From NCBI RefSeq assembly GCF_002893765.1, contig NZ_CP025938.1, forward strand, positions 62,001 through 126,000: a stretch of 64,000 nucleotides of DNA. Direction: 5' to 3'. Each line of letters begins with the position of its first letter. Within the stretch, counting starts at the first letter, position 1. Position numbers and translations under genes: made by a program. Below are positions 35,485 to 42,978 of the stretch, piece after piece. This stretch comes from Tamlana carrageenivorans (GTDB taxonomy: Bacteria > Bacteroidota > Bacteroidia > Flavobacteriales > Flavobacteriaceae). Under the pieces are notes generated by a model that had not been told where the DNA came from, made no database searches, and was given only the letters and a program-made list of their open reading frames with translations.

Positions 35485-35721
35485 TTAGTTTTTTGGTGTA
35501 TTGAACCCAGAAACCATAGCCAAAAGTTTTAAACTATCTAAGCCTTCAATGGTTTCTTTTAATTGTTCATCTTCTTTTAGAGTATGAGTTTCTGTAACTA
35601 AAATAAGAACATCGTTGTTTTCGGCAGGAATGACATCACAATTTTCAATTTGTGATAATGCGCTTAGAAGATCGGCTTTTTTGCCGTCATGCGGATGTGC
35701 TAAATAGCTCTTGATTGGCAT
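35485..35721 (-). CDS. napD: NapD-like nitrate reductase assembly chaperone
   Basis: A 78-residue cytoplasmic protein with a ferredoxin-like beta-alpha-beta fold: an N-terminal MPIKSYLAHP strand in the place of the usual I-S-S-L-V-V-H, ALSQIENCDVIPAENNDVLILVTET and a C-terminal LKLLAMVSGF strand. NapD binds the NapA Tat signal to prevent premature export. First gene of the nap operon, 7 bases upstream of napA, which supports the assignment despite low sequence conservation. Confidence 0.82.
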   Translation of the reverse strand: MPIKSYLAHPHDGKKADLLSALSQIENCDVIPAENNDVLILVTETHTLKEDEQLKETIEGLDSLKLLAMVSGFNTPKN

Positions 35722-35746
35722 ATTCTTAGTTTAGGTAATTGGTTTT

Positions 35747-35771
35747 ATAAATATAGGATAAATTTATCCTA
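35747..35771 (-). promoter_or_regulatory. nap promoter with perfect 18-bp palindrome
   Basis: TAGGATAAATTTATCCTA (35754-35771) is a perfect 18-base palindrome in the napD-moeA divergent gap. Directly next to it the minus strand reads TATATTTA (35747-35754), one mismatch from TAnnTTTG, 26 bases before napD. The palindrome thus covers the region between -7 and -33 of the nap promoter and lies 55 bases upstream of the moeA -7 box. Regulator unknown. Confidence 0.65.
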
Positions 35772-35805
35772 ATTAAAAATAAAAAAAACTGACATTTATC
35801 ATGTT

Positions 35806-35833
35806 TTGAATTTAAAACGATTCGCTATATTTG
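35806..35833 (+). promoter_or_regulatory. Promoter of moeA
   Basis: TTG (35806-35808, within TTTTG) and TATATTTG (35826-35833) are separated by 17 bases and lie 26 bases before the moeA ATG. This is an exact -7 match with an acceptable spacing. Confidence 0.65.
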
Positions 35834-35858
35834 TGAAGATATAACGAAACCAATCATT

Positions 35859-37037
35859 ATGATTTCTATTTCTGAAGCCATTTCAATCGTTAAAAGTAAC
35901 AGCACTACACTACTTGAAAGTTGCTATAAGTTGGTAGAAAAAGCTGGTGGATACATTCTTTCTGAAGACGTAAAATCGCCTATAAACATGCCGCCCTTTA
36001 GACAATCGGCCATGGATGGTTATGCGTTAAATCTTCATGATGATTTAACTTACCAATTGATTGGTGAAGTTAAAGCTGGTGATGCTTTAAATCCGCCCTT
36101 AAAACCTGGCGAAGCAGTTCGCATTTTTACAGGAGCTGCGGTTCCCGATGCGGCCAATGCCGTAATGATGCAGGAAAAAGTAGAAAACCAAGGAAAAACC
36201 ATCAATATAGTGCATCAAATTGATTTAGAACTGAATATTCGTCCGCTTGGCGAACAGGTTAAAACCGGAGATATCGCCCTTAAAAAAGGTACTAAATTAA
36301 CACCGGCAGCCATAGGCTATCTATTATCTCTAGGGATTACCCATGTTAATGTTTATAGAAAACCTAAAATAGCACTGGTTACTACGGGCAACGAACTTGT
36401 AGAACCTGGTCAAGACTTGACTTACGGCAAAATTTACGAAAGCAATTCTAAAATGCTTTTAAGCGCTCTTTACAACTTAAAGTTTTACGACATCACTACT
36501 TATAAAGTGGAAGACGATTATAAGCAAACGGTATCAACGCTAAAAGCAGCGGTTGATGAAAATGATTTGGTGCTTATAACCGGAGGCATTTCAGTAGGCG
36601 AGTACGACTTCGTTGGCAAAGCTTTAAAGATACTAGAAGTTAAAGAACACTTTTATAAGGTGGCTCAAAAACCTGGAAAACCACTTTTCTACGGAAAAAA
36701 AGAAGACACTCAAATTTTTGCCTTACCAGGAAATCCTGCCGCTGCCCTAACCTGTTTCTATGTATATGTGTATATCGCTTTACAACAGTTTATGAATCGC
36801 GAAGCATTGGAATTACCTCGCACAGAAGGGATTTCAAGATCTACGTTTAAAAAACGTGGCGACAGACCTCAATTTTTAAAGGCGATTTATAATGACGGTC
36901 AGGTTGATATATTAGAAGGTCAGAATTCATCCATGCTCCACACCTTTGCGCTTTCCAACGCCTTAGTGTTTATGCCTGGGGAACTGAATGTAATTTCAGA
37001 AAACGATAAAGTGAACGTGATTCTATTACCAAACTAA
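35859..37037 (+). CDS. moeA: Molybdopterin molybdotransferase MoeA
   Basis: Inserts molybdate into adenylylated molybdopterin. 392 residues, normal length. Signatures: MPPFRQSAMDGYAL near residue 48, the GEAVRIFTGAAVPDAANAVMMQE segment, the MoCF-like GNELVEPG and LITGGISVGEYDF, and KPGKPLFYG and ALPGNPAA of the active site. First gene of the Moco cluster, driven by its own promoter and divergent from napD. Confidence 0.95.
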   Translation: MISISEAISIVKSNSTTLLESCYKLVEKAGGYILSEDVKSPINMPPFRQSAMDGYALNLHDDLTYQLIGEVKAGDALNPPLKPGEAVRIFTGAAVPDAANAVMMQEKVENQGKTINIVHQIDLELNIRPLGEQVKTGDIALKKGTKLTPAAIGYLLSLGITHVNVYRKPKIALVTTGNELVEPGQDLTYGKIYESNSKMLLSALYNLKFYDITTYKVEDDYKQTVSTLKAAVDENDLVLITGGISVGEYDFVGKALKILEVKEHFYKVAQKPGKPLFYGKKEDTQIFALPGNPAAALTCFYVYVYIALQQFMNREALELPRTEGISRSTFKKRGDRPQFLKAIYNDGQVDILEGQNSSMLHTFALSNALVFMPGELNVISENDKVNVILLPN

Positions 37038-37048
37038 ACCCTTTTTAC

Positions 37049-37387
37049 ATGAGTTATAAAATAAAAAGTCGCATATGGATTGAGTCTGATAACAATGTGC
37101 TTTTGGGTGAAGGCCGCGTTCATTTATTAAAAGCGATTCATGAAACAGGATCGCTTTCTAAAGGCGCTAAGGTTTTAAACCTTTCTTATAAAAAAGCATG
37201 GAACTTATTGGATTCGGTAAATAAATCGGCTAAAAAACCAGTAACCATAAATAGCATTGGCGGTAAAGGCGGTGGCGGTGTAGCCCTCACTCCCTACGGA
37301 CAAGCACTCATTAAAACCTTTGATGAAATCAATCAGAATTGTTGGGATTTTTTGGATGAGCAGTTGGGGAAGTTGGAGTTGTTGTAG
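37049..37387 (+). CDS. ModE-type winged-helix regulator without molybdate-binding domain
   Basis: A 112-residue protein matching the N-terminal DNA-binding half of ModE: GRVHLLKAIHETGSLSKGAKVLNLSYKKAWNLLD forms the helix-turn-helix, and IGGKGGGGVALTPYGQALI is the wing. The C-terminal molybdate-binding Mop domains of full ModE are absent, so any molybdate response must come from elsewhere. It starts 11 bases after moeA. It may regulate this cluster or molybdate uptake, which is not encoded in the window. Confidence 0.85.
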   Translation: MSYKIKSRIWIESDNNVLLGEGRVHLLKAIHETGSLSKGAKVLNLSYKKAWNLLDSVNKSAKKPVTINSIGGKGGGGVALTPYGQALIKTFDEINQNCWDFLDEQLGKLELL

Positions 37388-37403
37388 AAGTGCCTTTTAT
37401 AAT

Positions 37404-37557
37404 TAGTGCCTAAAGTGTGCTAAAGTTATAAGTATTTAAAGTTGAGAGGGACGTGCTAAAAAAGTGCCTAAAGTGCGCTAAAGTATAAGTATTTAAATTT
37501 GAGAGGGACGTGCTAAAAAAGTGCCTAAAGTGTGCTAAAGTTATAAGTACTTGAGGG
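37404..37557. repeat. 57/58-bp tandem repeat, about 2.6 copies
   Basis: Units begin AGTGCCTAAAGTG at 37404, 37462 and 37519 (periods 58 and 57) and contain TATAAGTATTTAAA and GAGAGGGACGTGC. The third unit is truncated into the leader of the four-helix-bundle gene. A partial AAGTGCC precedes the array. Inverted fragments (AACTTTAAATACTTTAGGCACT and AGGCACTTTT) occur beyond the IS at 39214-39247, so the gene plus IS is bracketed by opposed copies. Confidence 0.8.
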
Positions 37558-37595
37558 ATGGGAAACAGAGATATAAAAGTGATACATTAAAAATA

Positions 37596-37907
37596 ATGGA
37601 TAATAAAGAATTTGCTAAAAAACTAGAGTTTAGAACACGACAATTTGGAATATCCATCATTAAAACATCCTCTTTATTACCACAAACTTTAGAGGCAAAA
37701 GTTATTAAAAATCAAATAACAAAATCAGGTACTAGTATTGGTGCTAATTATCGTGAAGCGAATAGATCTCGGAGTCAGCGGGACTTTAAAAACAAAATTA
37801 AGATCTCAGAAAGTGAAGCCAGCGAAACCGAATATTGGTTAGAAATAATAAAAGATTTGAATTGGATAGAAAATGAAAAGTTAAACCCCGTAATAAAAGA
37901 AACGTAA
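37596..37907 (+). pseudogene. Four-helix-bundle (S23-like) protein gene, 3' end damaged
   Basis: From the ATG at 37596 about 103 residues read as an S23/IVS-type four-helix-bundle protein (KSGTSIGANYREANRSRSQRDFKNKIKISESEASETEYWLEI). A TAA at 37905 comes early: the same frame continues ELLALFTVI, the expected last helix of the family, up to the IS3-type element. Joining the sequence across the IS, with one TAG removed, gives ELLALFTVIANKLQ. So the gene seems to carry a nonsense codon and, separately, an IS insertion in its last codons. Function of the family is unknown; members are often found within 23S rRNA genes. Confidence 0.7.
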
Positions 37908-37992
37908 GAACTCCTAGCATTGTTTACTGTAATAGTGAAGTGTCTACCTTTGTTGTGACGGTTTTATATAGAGTATAAACTATATTTGAATT

Positions 37993-38274
37993 ATGGGAAA
38001 AAAATATGACAACGAGTTTAAATCGATGATATTAGATTTATCCAAATCTGGTATACCAACAAAACAACTGAGTGAAGAATATGGAGTTCATACAAGTGTT
38101 ATTAATAGATGGAAACAAGAGTATGATTTAAAAGGAGGAGATTTTTCTAAAAATGAACCTAAATCCAAAGAACATCAAGAACTTATAGCATTAAAAAAGG
38201 AATTAAGAGATGTTAAAATGGAACGTGACATCTTAAAAAAGGCGGTGAGCATCTTTTCCAAGAGCGACAGATAA
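37993..38274 (+). CDS. IS3-family transposase OrfA
   Basis: A 93-residue helix-turn-helix protein (KYDNEFKSMILDLSKSGIPTKQLSEEYGVHTSVINRWKQEY) with a C-terminal leucine-zipper region (LIALKKELRDVKMERDILKKAVSIFSK), the standard OrfA layout. Binds the IS ends and regulates transposition. Near its end lies AAAAAAG at 38235-38241, a slippery heptamer suited to -1 frameshifting into orfB. Confidence 0.93.
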   Translation: MGKKYDNEFKSMILDLSKSGIPTKQLSEEYGVHTSVINRWKQEYDLKGGDFSKNEPKSKEHQELIALKKELRDVKMERDILKKAVSIFSKSDR

Positions 38275-39155
38275 GGTATAACTTCATTTTATCAAACAAA
38301 AATACTTATCCTGTCGAAAAGATGTGCAAATGCATGAAGGTTAGTAAAAATGCTTATTACCATTGGCTTAAAACCAAAGACACCTTAAAGGTTAATTCCT
38401 CTAAATCATTTTTAAAAGACAGAATCGAAGCTATATTTGACAATAGTAAACAGATTTATGGTAGCTATCGAATTCAAAAACAACTTGAACGAGAAAAGCT
38501 TTTTTATTCCCGTTCATATGTGGGGTTACTTATGAAAGAAATGGGACTAAGAAGTGTATTGAATAAGAAATTTGTGGTAACTACGGATTCAAATCATTCT
38601 CTAAAAACAGCTAAAAATGAATTAGACAGGGATTTTACCAGTTTTTCTTTAGGCTACAAATTAGTCTCTGACATTACGTATATAAGAGTTAATCAACAAT
38701 GGAACTATTTAACCACGATAATGGATTTGGCTGATAGAAAAATAATAGGCTGGTCTTTAAGTGAAGATATGACTACTGAGAATACGGTTTTAAAGGCCTG
38801 GGTTGATGCTAGAAGAAACAGAGTGATAAACCAGCAGTGTATTTTTCATTCCGACAGGGGTGTGCAATATGCATCCAACAGAATCACAAATATGTTCTTT
38901 TTTAATCAAAAAGTGATACAAAGCATGAGTAGAAAGGGAAATTGCTGGGATAATGCTGTAGCTGAAAGTTTTTTTAAAACCATTAAATATGAGTGGATTA
39001 ACAGATTTAAGTATACGTCTTATAATCAATTATACAAATCTATTGATCAATATTTAAACTGGTATAACACTCAAAGATTACATTCTAGTTTAGGATACAT
39101 GACGCCTCTTGAAAAAGAATTACAATTAAAAGGATTTATTAACAAAGCTGCTTAG
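38235..39155 (+). CDS. IS3-family transposase OrfB, produced by -1 frameshifting
   Basis: The DDE integrase domain of the IS. The AUG-initiated frame starts at 38322 (277 residues), but the same frame is open back to AAAAAAG (38235-38241) and reads GEHLFQERQIRYNFILSNKN, as in OrfAB fusions, so the active transposase is probably a frameshift product. Catalytic residues are seen in VSDITYI (Asp), FHSDRGVQY (Asp) and NAVAESFFKTIK (Glu), followed by the conserved YNTQRLHSSLGYMTP. No disabling mutation was seen, so it could be active. Confidence 0.9.
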   Translation, partial: KKGGEHLFQERQIRYNFILSNKNTYPVEKMCKCMKVSKNAYYHWLKTKDTLKVNSSKSFLKDRIEAIFDNSKQIYGSYRIQKQLEREKLFYSRSYVGLLMKEMGLRSVLNKKFVVTTDSNHSLKTAKNELDRDFTSFSLGYKLVSDITYIRVNQQWNYLTTIMDLADRKIIGWSLSEDMTTENTVLKAWVDARRNRVINQQCIFHSDRGVQYASNRITNMFFFNQKVIQSMSRKGNCWDNAVAESFFKTIKYEWINRFKYTSYNQLYKSIDQYLNWYNTQRLHSSLGYMTPLEKELQLKGFINKAA

Positions 39156-39259
39156 TATAAAATAGTACCAAATTTATTAGGTAGTCCATAGCAAACAAAC
39201 TTCAAACAATAGTAACTTTAAATACTTTAGGCACTCTAGGCACTTTTAACTCAAAAAAC

Positions 39260-40000
39260 ATGCTCCAAACCCAAAACATATACATATTCCTAGCAATCTT
39301 ACCCATTGTGTCTTTCCTGTACTCAAGTGTGGGGCACGGTGGTGCGAGTGGCTATTTGGCGCTTATGGCTTTGTTTTCATTTGCTCCAGAAACTATGAAA
39401 CCAACCGCTTTATTGCTAAACCTTTTTGTGGCTGGTATTTCATTCTACTATTATTATAAAGCTGGTTTTTTCAATAAAAAACTGTTTATAACTTTCGCCG
39501 TTGCTTCCATTCCTATGGCTTTTTTAGGAGGCACTATTGAAGTTGATGCCTCTATTTATAAAAAAATTCTAGCCGTATTGTTAGTCTTTGCCATTCTAAA
39601 AATGCTGAATGTTTTCGGGAAAGAAAGCAACAAAATTAATGATGTTAAGCTTTGGCAAGGTTTAATTGTTGGTGGTATTATCGGTTTCTTTTCAGGACTA
39701 ATAGGTATTGGTGGCGGCATCATATTAACACCTGTTATTTTACTCTTGCATTGGGGCAAAATGAAGGAAGCCGCAGCCGTTTCTGCCCTTTTTATTTGGG
39801 TGAATTCTGCAGCGGGACTAATCGGACAAATAAGCAGCGGCGTAACTATTGAAAAAGAATCGTTTTTATTAGTTGCCATCGCCTTAATTGGTGGTGTTTT
39901 AGGCGGTTATTACGGCAGTCAAAAAATTAATAACACCAAACTACGATACATTTTAGCCTTTGTACTCATTATAGCTTGTGCTAAATTATTTTTCACATAA
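39260..40000 (+). CDS. TSUP (TauE/SafE) family anion exporter
   Basis: A 246-residue membrane protein with about eight helices and the two TSUP repeats: VGHGGASGYLALMALF near the start and FFSGLIGIGGGIILTPVILLL in the second half. Family members export sulfite, sulfoacetate or similar anions. Its position in the Moco cluster suggests handling of an oxyanion, but the substrate is unknown. One base separates its stop from mobA. Confidence 0.88.
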   Translation: MLQTQNIYIFLAILPIVSFLYSSVGHGGASGYLALMALFSFAPETMKPTALLLNLFVAGISFYYYYKAGFFNKKLFITFAVASIPMAFLGGTIEVDASIYKKILAVLLVFAILKMLNVFGKESNKINDVKLWQGLIVGGIIGFFSGLIGIGGGIILTPVILLLHWGKMKEAAAVSALFIWVNSAAGLIGQISSGVTIEKESFLLVAIALIGGVLGGYYGSQKINNTKLRYILAFVLIIACAKLFFT

Positions 40001-40001
40001 A

Positions 40002-40589
40002 ATGATTGACAAAAAACACATAACAGGCCTTGTTTTATCTGGCGGAAAAAGTAGTCGGATGGGTACCGATAAAGGTTTTTTAAGCCTTAACGGAAAACCC
40101 TTCATTCAATACAGTATTGATGCCTTAAAGCCTTTGGTTTCTGAAATTATCATCGTTTCAGACCATGCGTCTCACGATTCTTTAAACTATAAAAGGATTC
40201 GTGATAATATTAAAAATGCAGGCCCCGTAGCAGGCATTGCCGCTGGATTAGAAGCTTCAAAAACCGATTACAACTTGATTTTAAGTTGCGATATTCCGTT
40301 GATTAAGACATCCATTTTAGAAAAATTAATACATAATATGGATACCGATTTCGATATCATTCAAATTGAAAGCAACAATAAATCCATGCCACTCATTGCT
40401 TTGTACCACAAACGCTGTGCGCCTATTTTTAAAAATTTAGTTGAAAATGATGAAAGACGCTTACGAATTGCCGTGAATAACTGTAAGGTTAAAAATGTGG
40501 TTTTAAACACGGAAGAAGAACAACAAAGCACCATGAATGTAAACACACAAGAAGAACTAAAACAATTGAAAGATGCTATTGACCATTAA
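40002..40589 (+). CDS. mobA: Molybdenum cofactor guanylyltransferase
   Basis: Links GMP to Mo-molybdopterin to form MGD, the cofactor form needed by NapA. About 195 residues from the ATG at 40002, one base after the TSUP stop; an earlier in-frame ATG would overlap TSUP by 23 bases. Nucleotide-binding motif LSGGKSSRMGTDKGF near the N-terminus, followed by NAGPVAGIAAGLE and SCDIPL. Overlaps moaD by 17 bases. Confidence 0.93.
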   Translation: MIDKKHITGLVLSGGKSSRMGTDKGFLSLNGKPFIQYSIDALKPLVSEIIIVSDHASHDSLNYKRIRDNIKNAGPVAGIAAGLEASKTDYNLILSCDIPLIKTSILEKLIHNMDTDFDIIQIESNNKSMPLIALYHKRCAPIFKNLVENDERRLRIAVNNCKVKNVVLNTEEEQQSTMNVNTQEELKQLKDAIDH

Positions 40590-40806
40590 ATATTTCGGAC
40601 TTATTGCTGAAGTAACGCAGAAAAGCGAAGAAACTTTAGAGTTTTCAGGGAAACATATTTCGGAGCTTTTAACGCTTTTGTATGCCAAATATGAAGCTTT
40701 GAAAACCAAAGATTTTCAAGTGGCCCAAAATCAAGAATTGGTTGCTACAGATGCTTTAGTAAGCGGACAAGAAATTGCATTGTTACCTCCTTTTGCGGGC
40801 GGGTAA
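40573..40806 (+). CDS. moaD: Molybdopterin synthase sulfur-carrier subunit MoaD
   Basis: A 77-residue ubiquitin-like protein ending in the required Gly-Gly (ALLPPFAGG). The C-terminal glycine is adenylylated by MoeB and thiocarboxylated, then donates sulfur in the MPT synthase with MoaE. It overlaps the end of mobA and is followed by a repeat element before moeB. Confidence 0.92.
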   Translation: MLLTIKYFGLIAEVTQKSEETLEFSGKHISELLTLLYAKYEALKTKDFQVAQNQELVATDALVSGQEIALLPPFAGG

Positions 40807-40809
40807 TTT

Positions 40810-40890
40810 ATAACGGTTTAACTGTTTATTTGTTTAATCGTTTAACCGATTTGAACGATTACACGATTAAACAGTTAAACAAATAAACAT
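40810..40890. repeat. REP-like GTTTAATCG/CGATTAAAC element, copy 3
   Basis: TGTTTAATCGT (40831-40841) and ACGATTAAACA (40863-40873) form a perfect 11-bp stem. Flanking TTTAACTGTTTATTTG and CAGTTAAACAAATAAAC extend the pairing. It separates moaD from moeB and ends 5 bases before the moeB start. Confidence 0.7.
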
Positions 40891-40894
40891 ATAT

Positions 40895-41989
40895 ATGAGA
40901 TACAACAGACACATCATACTATCAGAAATTGGACAAGAAGGACAAGATAAAATTTCAAAAGCCAAAGTGTTAGCTATTGGTGCTGGTGGTTTAGGTTGTC
41001 CAATCTTACAATACCTCGCAGCGGCTGGTGTTGGCACCATTGGCATCATCGATTTTGATACGGTAGACTTATCAAACTTACAACGTCAAATTTTATTTGG
41101 CAACGCTTCAATAGGAAAAAATAAGGCCCTTGCCGCTAAAGAACGTTTATCCGATTTAAACGCAGATATTACCATAAATACCTACCCCGAACGCTTAAGA
41201 CATCAAAATGCTTTAGAGCTTTTCGAGCAGTACGATATTATTGTAGATGGTTCCGATAATTTTGAAACACGCTATTTGGTAAACGATGCCTGCGTAATCA
41301 CCAACAAACCCCTGGTTTTTGGTTCTATTTTTAAGTTTGAAGGTCAGGTTTCGGTATTTAATTATCAAAATGGCCCCTCTTACCGCTGTCTTTTCCCGAA
41401 TCCACCAGAAAAAGGTGCTGTTCCCAACTGTTCTGAAATTGGCGTTATAGGTGTCCTTCCTGGGATTATAGGCACCATGCAAGCCAACGAAGTCTTAAAA
41501 ATTATTTTAGGGATTGGCAACGTGCTTTCAGGACAACTTTTATGCTACAATGCATTAACACTTCAAAACACGATTTTAAAAATCAACCGTTCGGAAAGCA
41601 CTATTGAATCGGTTTTAAAAGACAAGACCAATTTTCAAAAGCAACACATTAACATGGGCTGTAAAGTTCCAACGGAGAACATATCCATTTACGATGTTTC
41701 ATTAGGAGATGACATACAATTTATCGATGTACGAGAAGATCACGAACAACCAAAAATTGAAGCTGTCTCTGTAACTTATGTGCCGTTATCAGAATTAGAA
41801 GAAGACTACATCAACATAGACCCTTCCAAAAAGGCATATGTTTTTTGTCAAGCAGGAATACGTAGCGAACATGCTGTAGAACGACTTCAAGAATTGGGCA
41901 TTACTAATTGTTTTAGTCTGATGGAAGGCGCTGCGGAAATTAATGATTATTTGAATGAGCAATTGGAAACTAAATCAGTGAAATCATAA
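40895..41989 (+). CDS. moeB: MoeB/ThiF-like adenylyltransferase with C-terminal rhodanese domain
   Basis: 364 residues. E1-like domain (about 1-245): GAGGLGCPILQYLAAAGVGTIGIIDFDTVDLSNLQRQILF for ATP binding and DGSDNFETRYLVNDAC near the catalytic region. The rhodanese domain (about 255-364) has the active-site cysteine in AYVFCQAGIRSEHAV. This MOCS3-type fusion would both adenylylate MoaD and transfer persulfide sulfur to it. A role with a ThiS-like carrier cannot be excluded, but the neighbours favour Moco. Confidence 0.92.
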   Translation: MRYNRHIILSEIGQEGQDKISKAKVLAIGAGGLGCPILQYLAAAGVGTIGIIDFDTVDLSNLQRQILFGNASIGKNKALAAKERLSDLNADITINTYPERLRHQNALELFEQYDIIVDGSDNFETRYLVNDACVITNKPLVFGSIFKFEGQVSVFNYQNGPSYRCLFPNPPEKGAVPNCSEIGVIGVLPGIIGTMQANEVLKIILGIGNVLSGQLLCYNALTLQNTILKINRSESTIESVLKDKTNFQKQHINMGCKVPTENISIYDVSLGDDIQFIDVREDHEQPKIEAVSVTYVPLSELEEDYINIDPSKKAYVFCQAGIRSEHAVERLQELGITNCFSLMEGAAEINDYLNEQLETKSVKS

Positions 41990-42003
41990 AATTTATAATA
42001 ACA

Positions 42004-42035
42004 AGACCCTTCAGTTTTTAAAACCTAGAAGGTCT
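42004..42035. repeat. Inverted repeat between moeB and moaE
   Basis: AGACCCTTC and GAAGGTCT pair with one bulge, with an inner GTTTT/AAAAC stem. Followed by GAAAAA, so not a plus-strand terminator. It resembles short palindromic intergenic repeats of flavobacteria (from memory). Confidence 0.45.
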
Positions 42036-42049
42036 GAAAAACATACATT

Positions 42050-42493
42050 ATGGAAACAAAAAAACCTAAAAACGTATTTCATGAAGGCGCAATAACTTCC
42101 GATTTTATTGGGAATTCTATTTACAAACACCAAACAAAAATAAATATTGGTGCGCACAATATTTTCCTCGGACAAGTTAGAGCCGATGAGATTGACGGAA
42201 AAACCGTTTCTGCCATAGAATACACGGCATATGAAGATATGGCGAATCAGAAATTCCATGATATTCGTGAAGCTGCTTTCGAGAAATTCGACTTAACCTG
42301 CATGCACATTTACCACAGTTTAGGCACCGTAAAAGCAGGTGAAATATGCTTATTCGTATTCGTGTCTTCACCAAGACGAAAAGTAGTTTTCCAAGCCCTA
42401 GAATACATCGTTGAAGCCATTAAAGCCGATGTTCCTGTTTTTGGAAAAGAAATTTTTGAGGATGACTCGCATCAATGGAAGGTTAATAATTGA
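42050..42493 (+). CDS. moaE: Molybdopterin synthase catalytic subunit MoaE
   Basis: A 147-residue protein that converts cyclic pyranopterin monophosphate to molybdopterin using sulfur from MoaD. Signatures: GAHNIFLGQVRADEIDGKTVSAIEYTAYEDMA, MHIYHSLGTVKAGEICLFVFVSSPRRKVVFQALEYIVEAIKADVPVFGKE, which carry the conserved substrate-binding basic residues. Follows moeB. Confidence 0.94.
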   Translation: METKKPKNVFHEGAITSDFIGNSIYKHQTKINIGAHNIFLGQVRADEIDGKTVSAIEYTAYEDMANQKFHDIREAAFEKFDLTCMHIYHSLGTVKAGEICLFVFVSSPRRKVVFQALEYIVEAIKADVPVFGKEIFEDDSHQWKVNN

Positions 42494-42509
42494 TTATTTT
42501 TTATTGATT

Positions 42510-42575
42510 ATTGATTATTTCACTGAAACCCTTAAGGAATTGGTTATTTATTATTGATTATTTCACTGAAACCTT
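42510..42575. repeat. Direct repeat before the second four-helix-bundle gene
   Basis: ATTGATTATTTCACTGAAAC occurs at 42510 and again at 42553, 43 bases apart, in an AT-rich TTATTGATTATT-rich leader that also follows moaE. Confidence 0.7.
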
Positions 42576-42592
42576 GAAAAAAATGATTATTT

Positions 42593-42946
42593 ATGAAGGA
42601 AGCCTTAAAAAATAGAACTAAAATTTTTGCACATAATTGCATTAAAATCACAGGGCAATTCCCTAACAATTATTTAGCAAATCATATAAAAGGGCAATTA
42701 ATTAGATGTTCTACTTCTGTTGCAGCAAATTATAGAGCGACTTGTATTGCACAATCAAAAGCTAGTTTTATATCCAAAATAAGTATTGTTATTGAAGAAG
42801 TTGATGAATCGAATTTTTGGATCGAATTTGCTTTAGATGAAAATTTAATTCAGAGAGAAAGCGTAGAATGCATCTTGAAAGCATCAAGTGAATTAACAGC
42901 AATCTTTATGGCTTCTAGGAAAACAGCAAGCATAAATAGGCAATAA
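42593..42946 (+). CDS. Four-helix-bundle (S23-like) protein
   Basis: A 117-residue intact member of the four-helix-bundle family. Family motifs: IKGQLIRCSTSVAANYRATCIAQSKASFISKISIVIEEVDESNFWIEFA and a last helix ELTAIFMASRKTA. It interrupts the Moco genes between moaE and moaCB, has nothing in common with their pathway, and is followed by two degenerate copies of its own last 135 bases. A distant paralogue of the damaged gene at 37596. Function unknown. Confidence 0.8.
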   Translation: MKEALKNRTKIFAHNCIKITGQFPNNYLANHIKGQLIRCSTSVAANYRATCIAQSKASFISKISIVIEEVDESNFWIEFALDENLIQRESVECILKASSELTAIFMASRKTASINRQ

Positions 42947-42978
42947 AAATAATAAATCTGAAAAGGGTCAACATGTAT

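Larger units (their letters stand above)
37936..39188 (+). mobile_element. IS3-family insertion sequence, about 1253 bp
   Basis: Contains orfA and orfB in the overlapping -1 arrangement of IS3 elements. Proposed ends: left TGAAGTGTCTACC, right (inverse complement) TGGACTACC, sharing CTACCT. A TAG trinucleotide flanks both sides (37933-37935 and 39189-39191), as expected of a 3-bp target duplication, and excision restores an open frame of the interrupted gene. Ends are a best reading, not certain to the base. Confidence 0.75.

Noticed and set aside
37404..37557. CRISPR array
   Set aside because: Units are 57/58 bp with no separate variable spacers, only 2.6 copies, and no cas gene is nearby.
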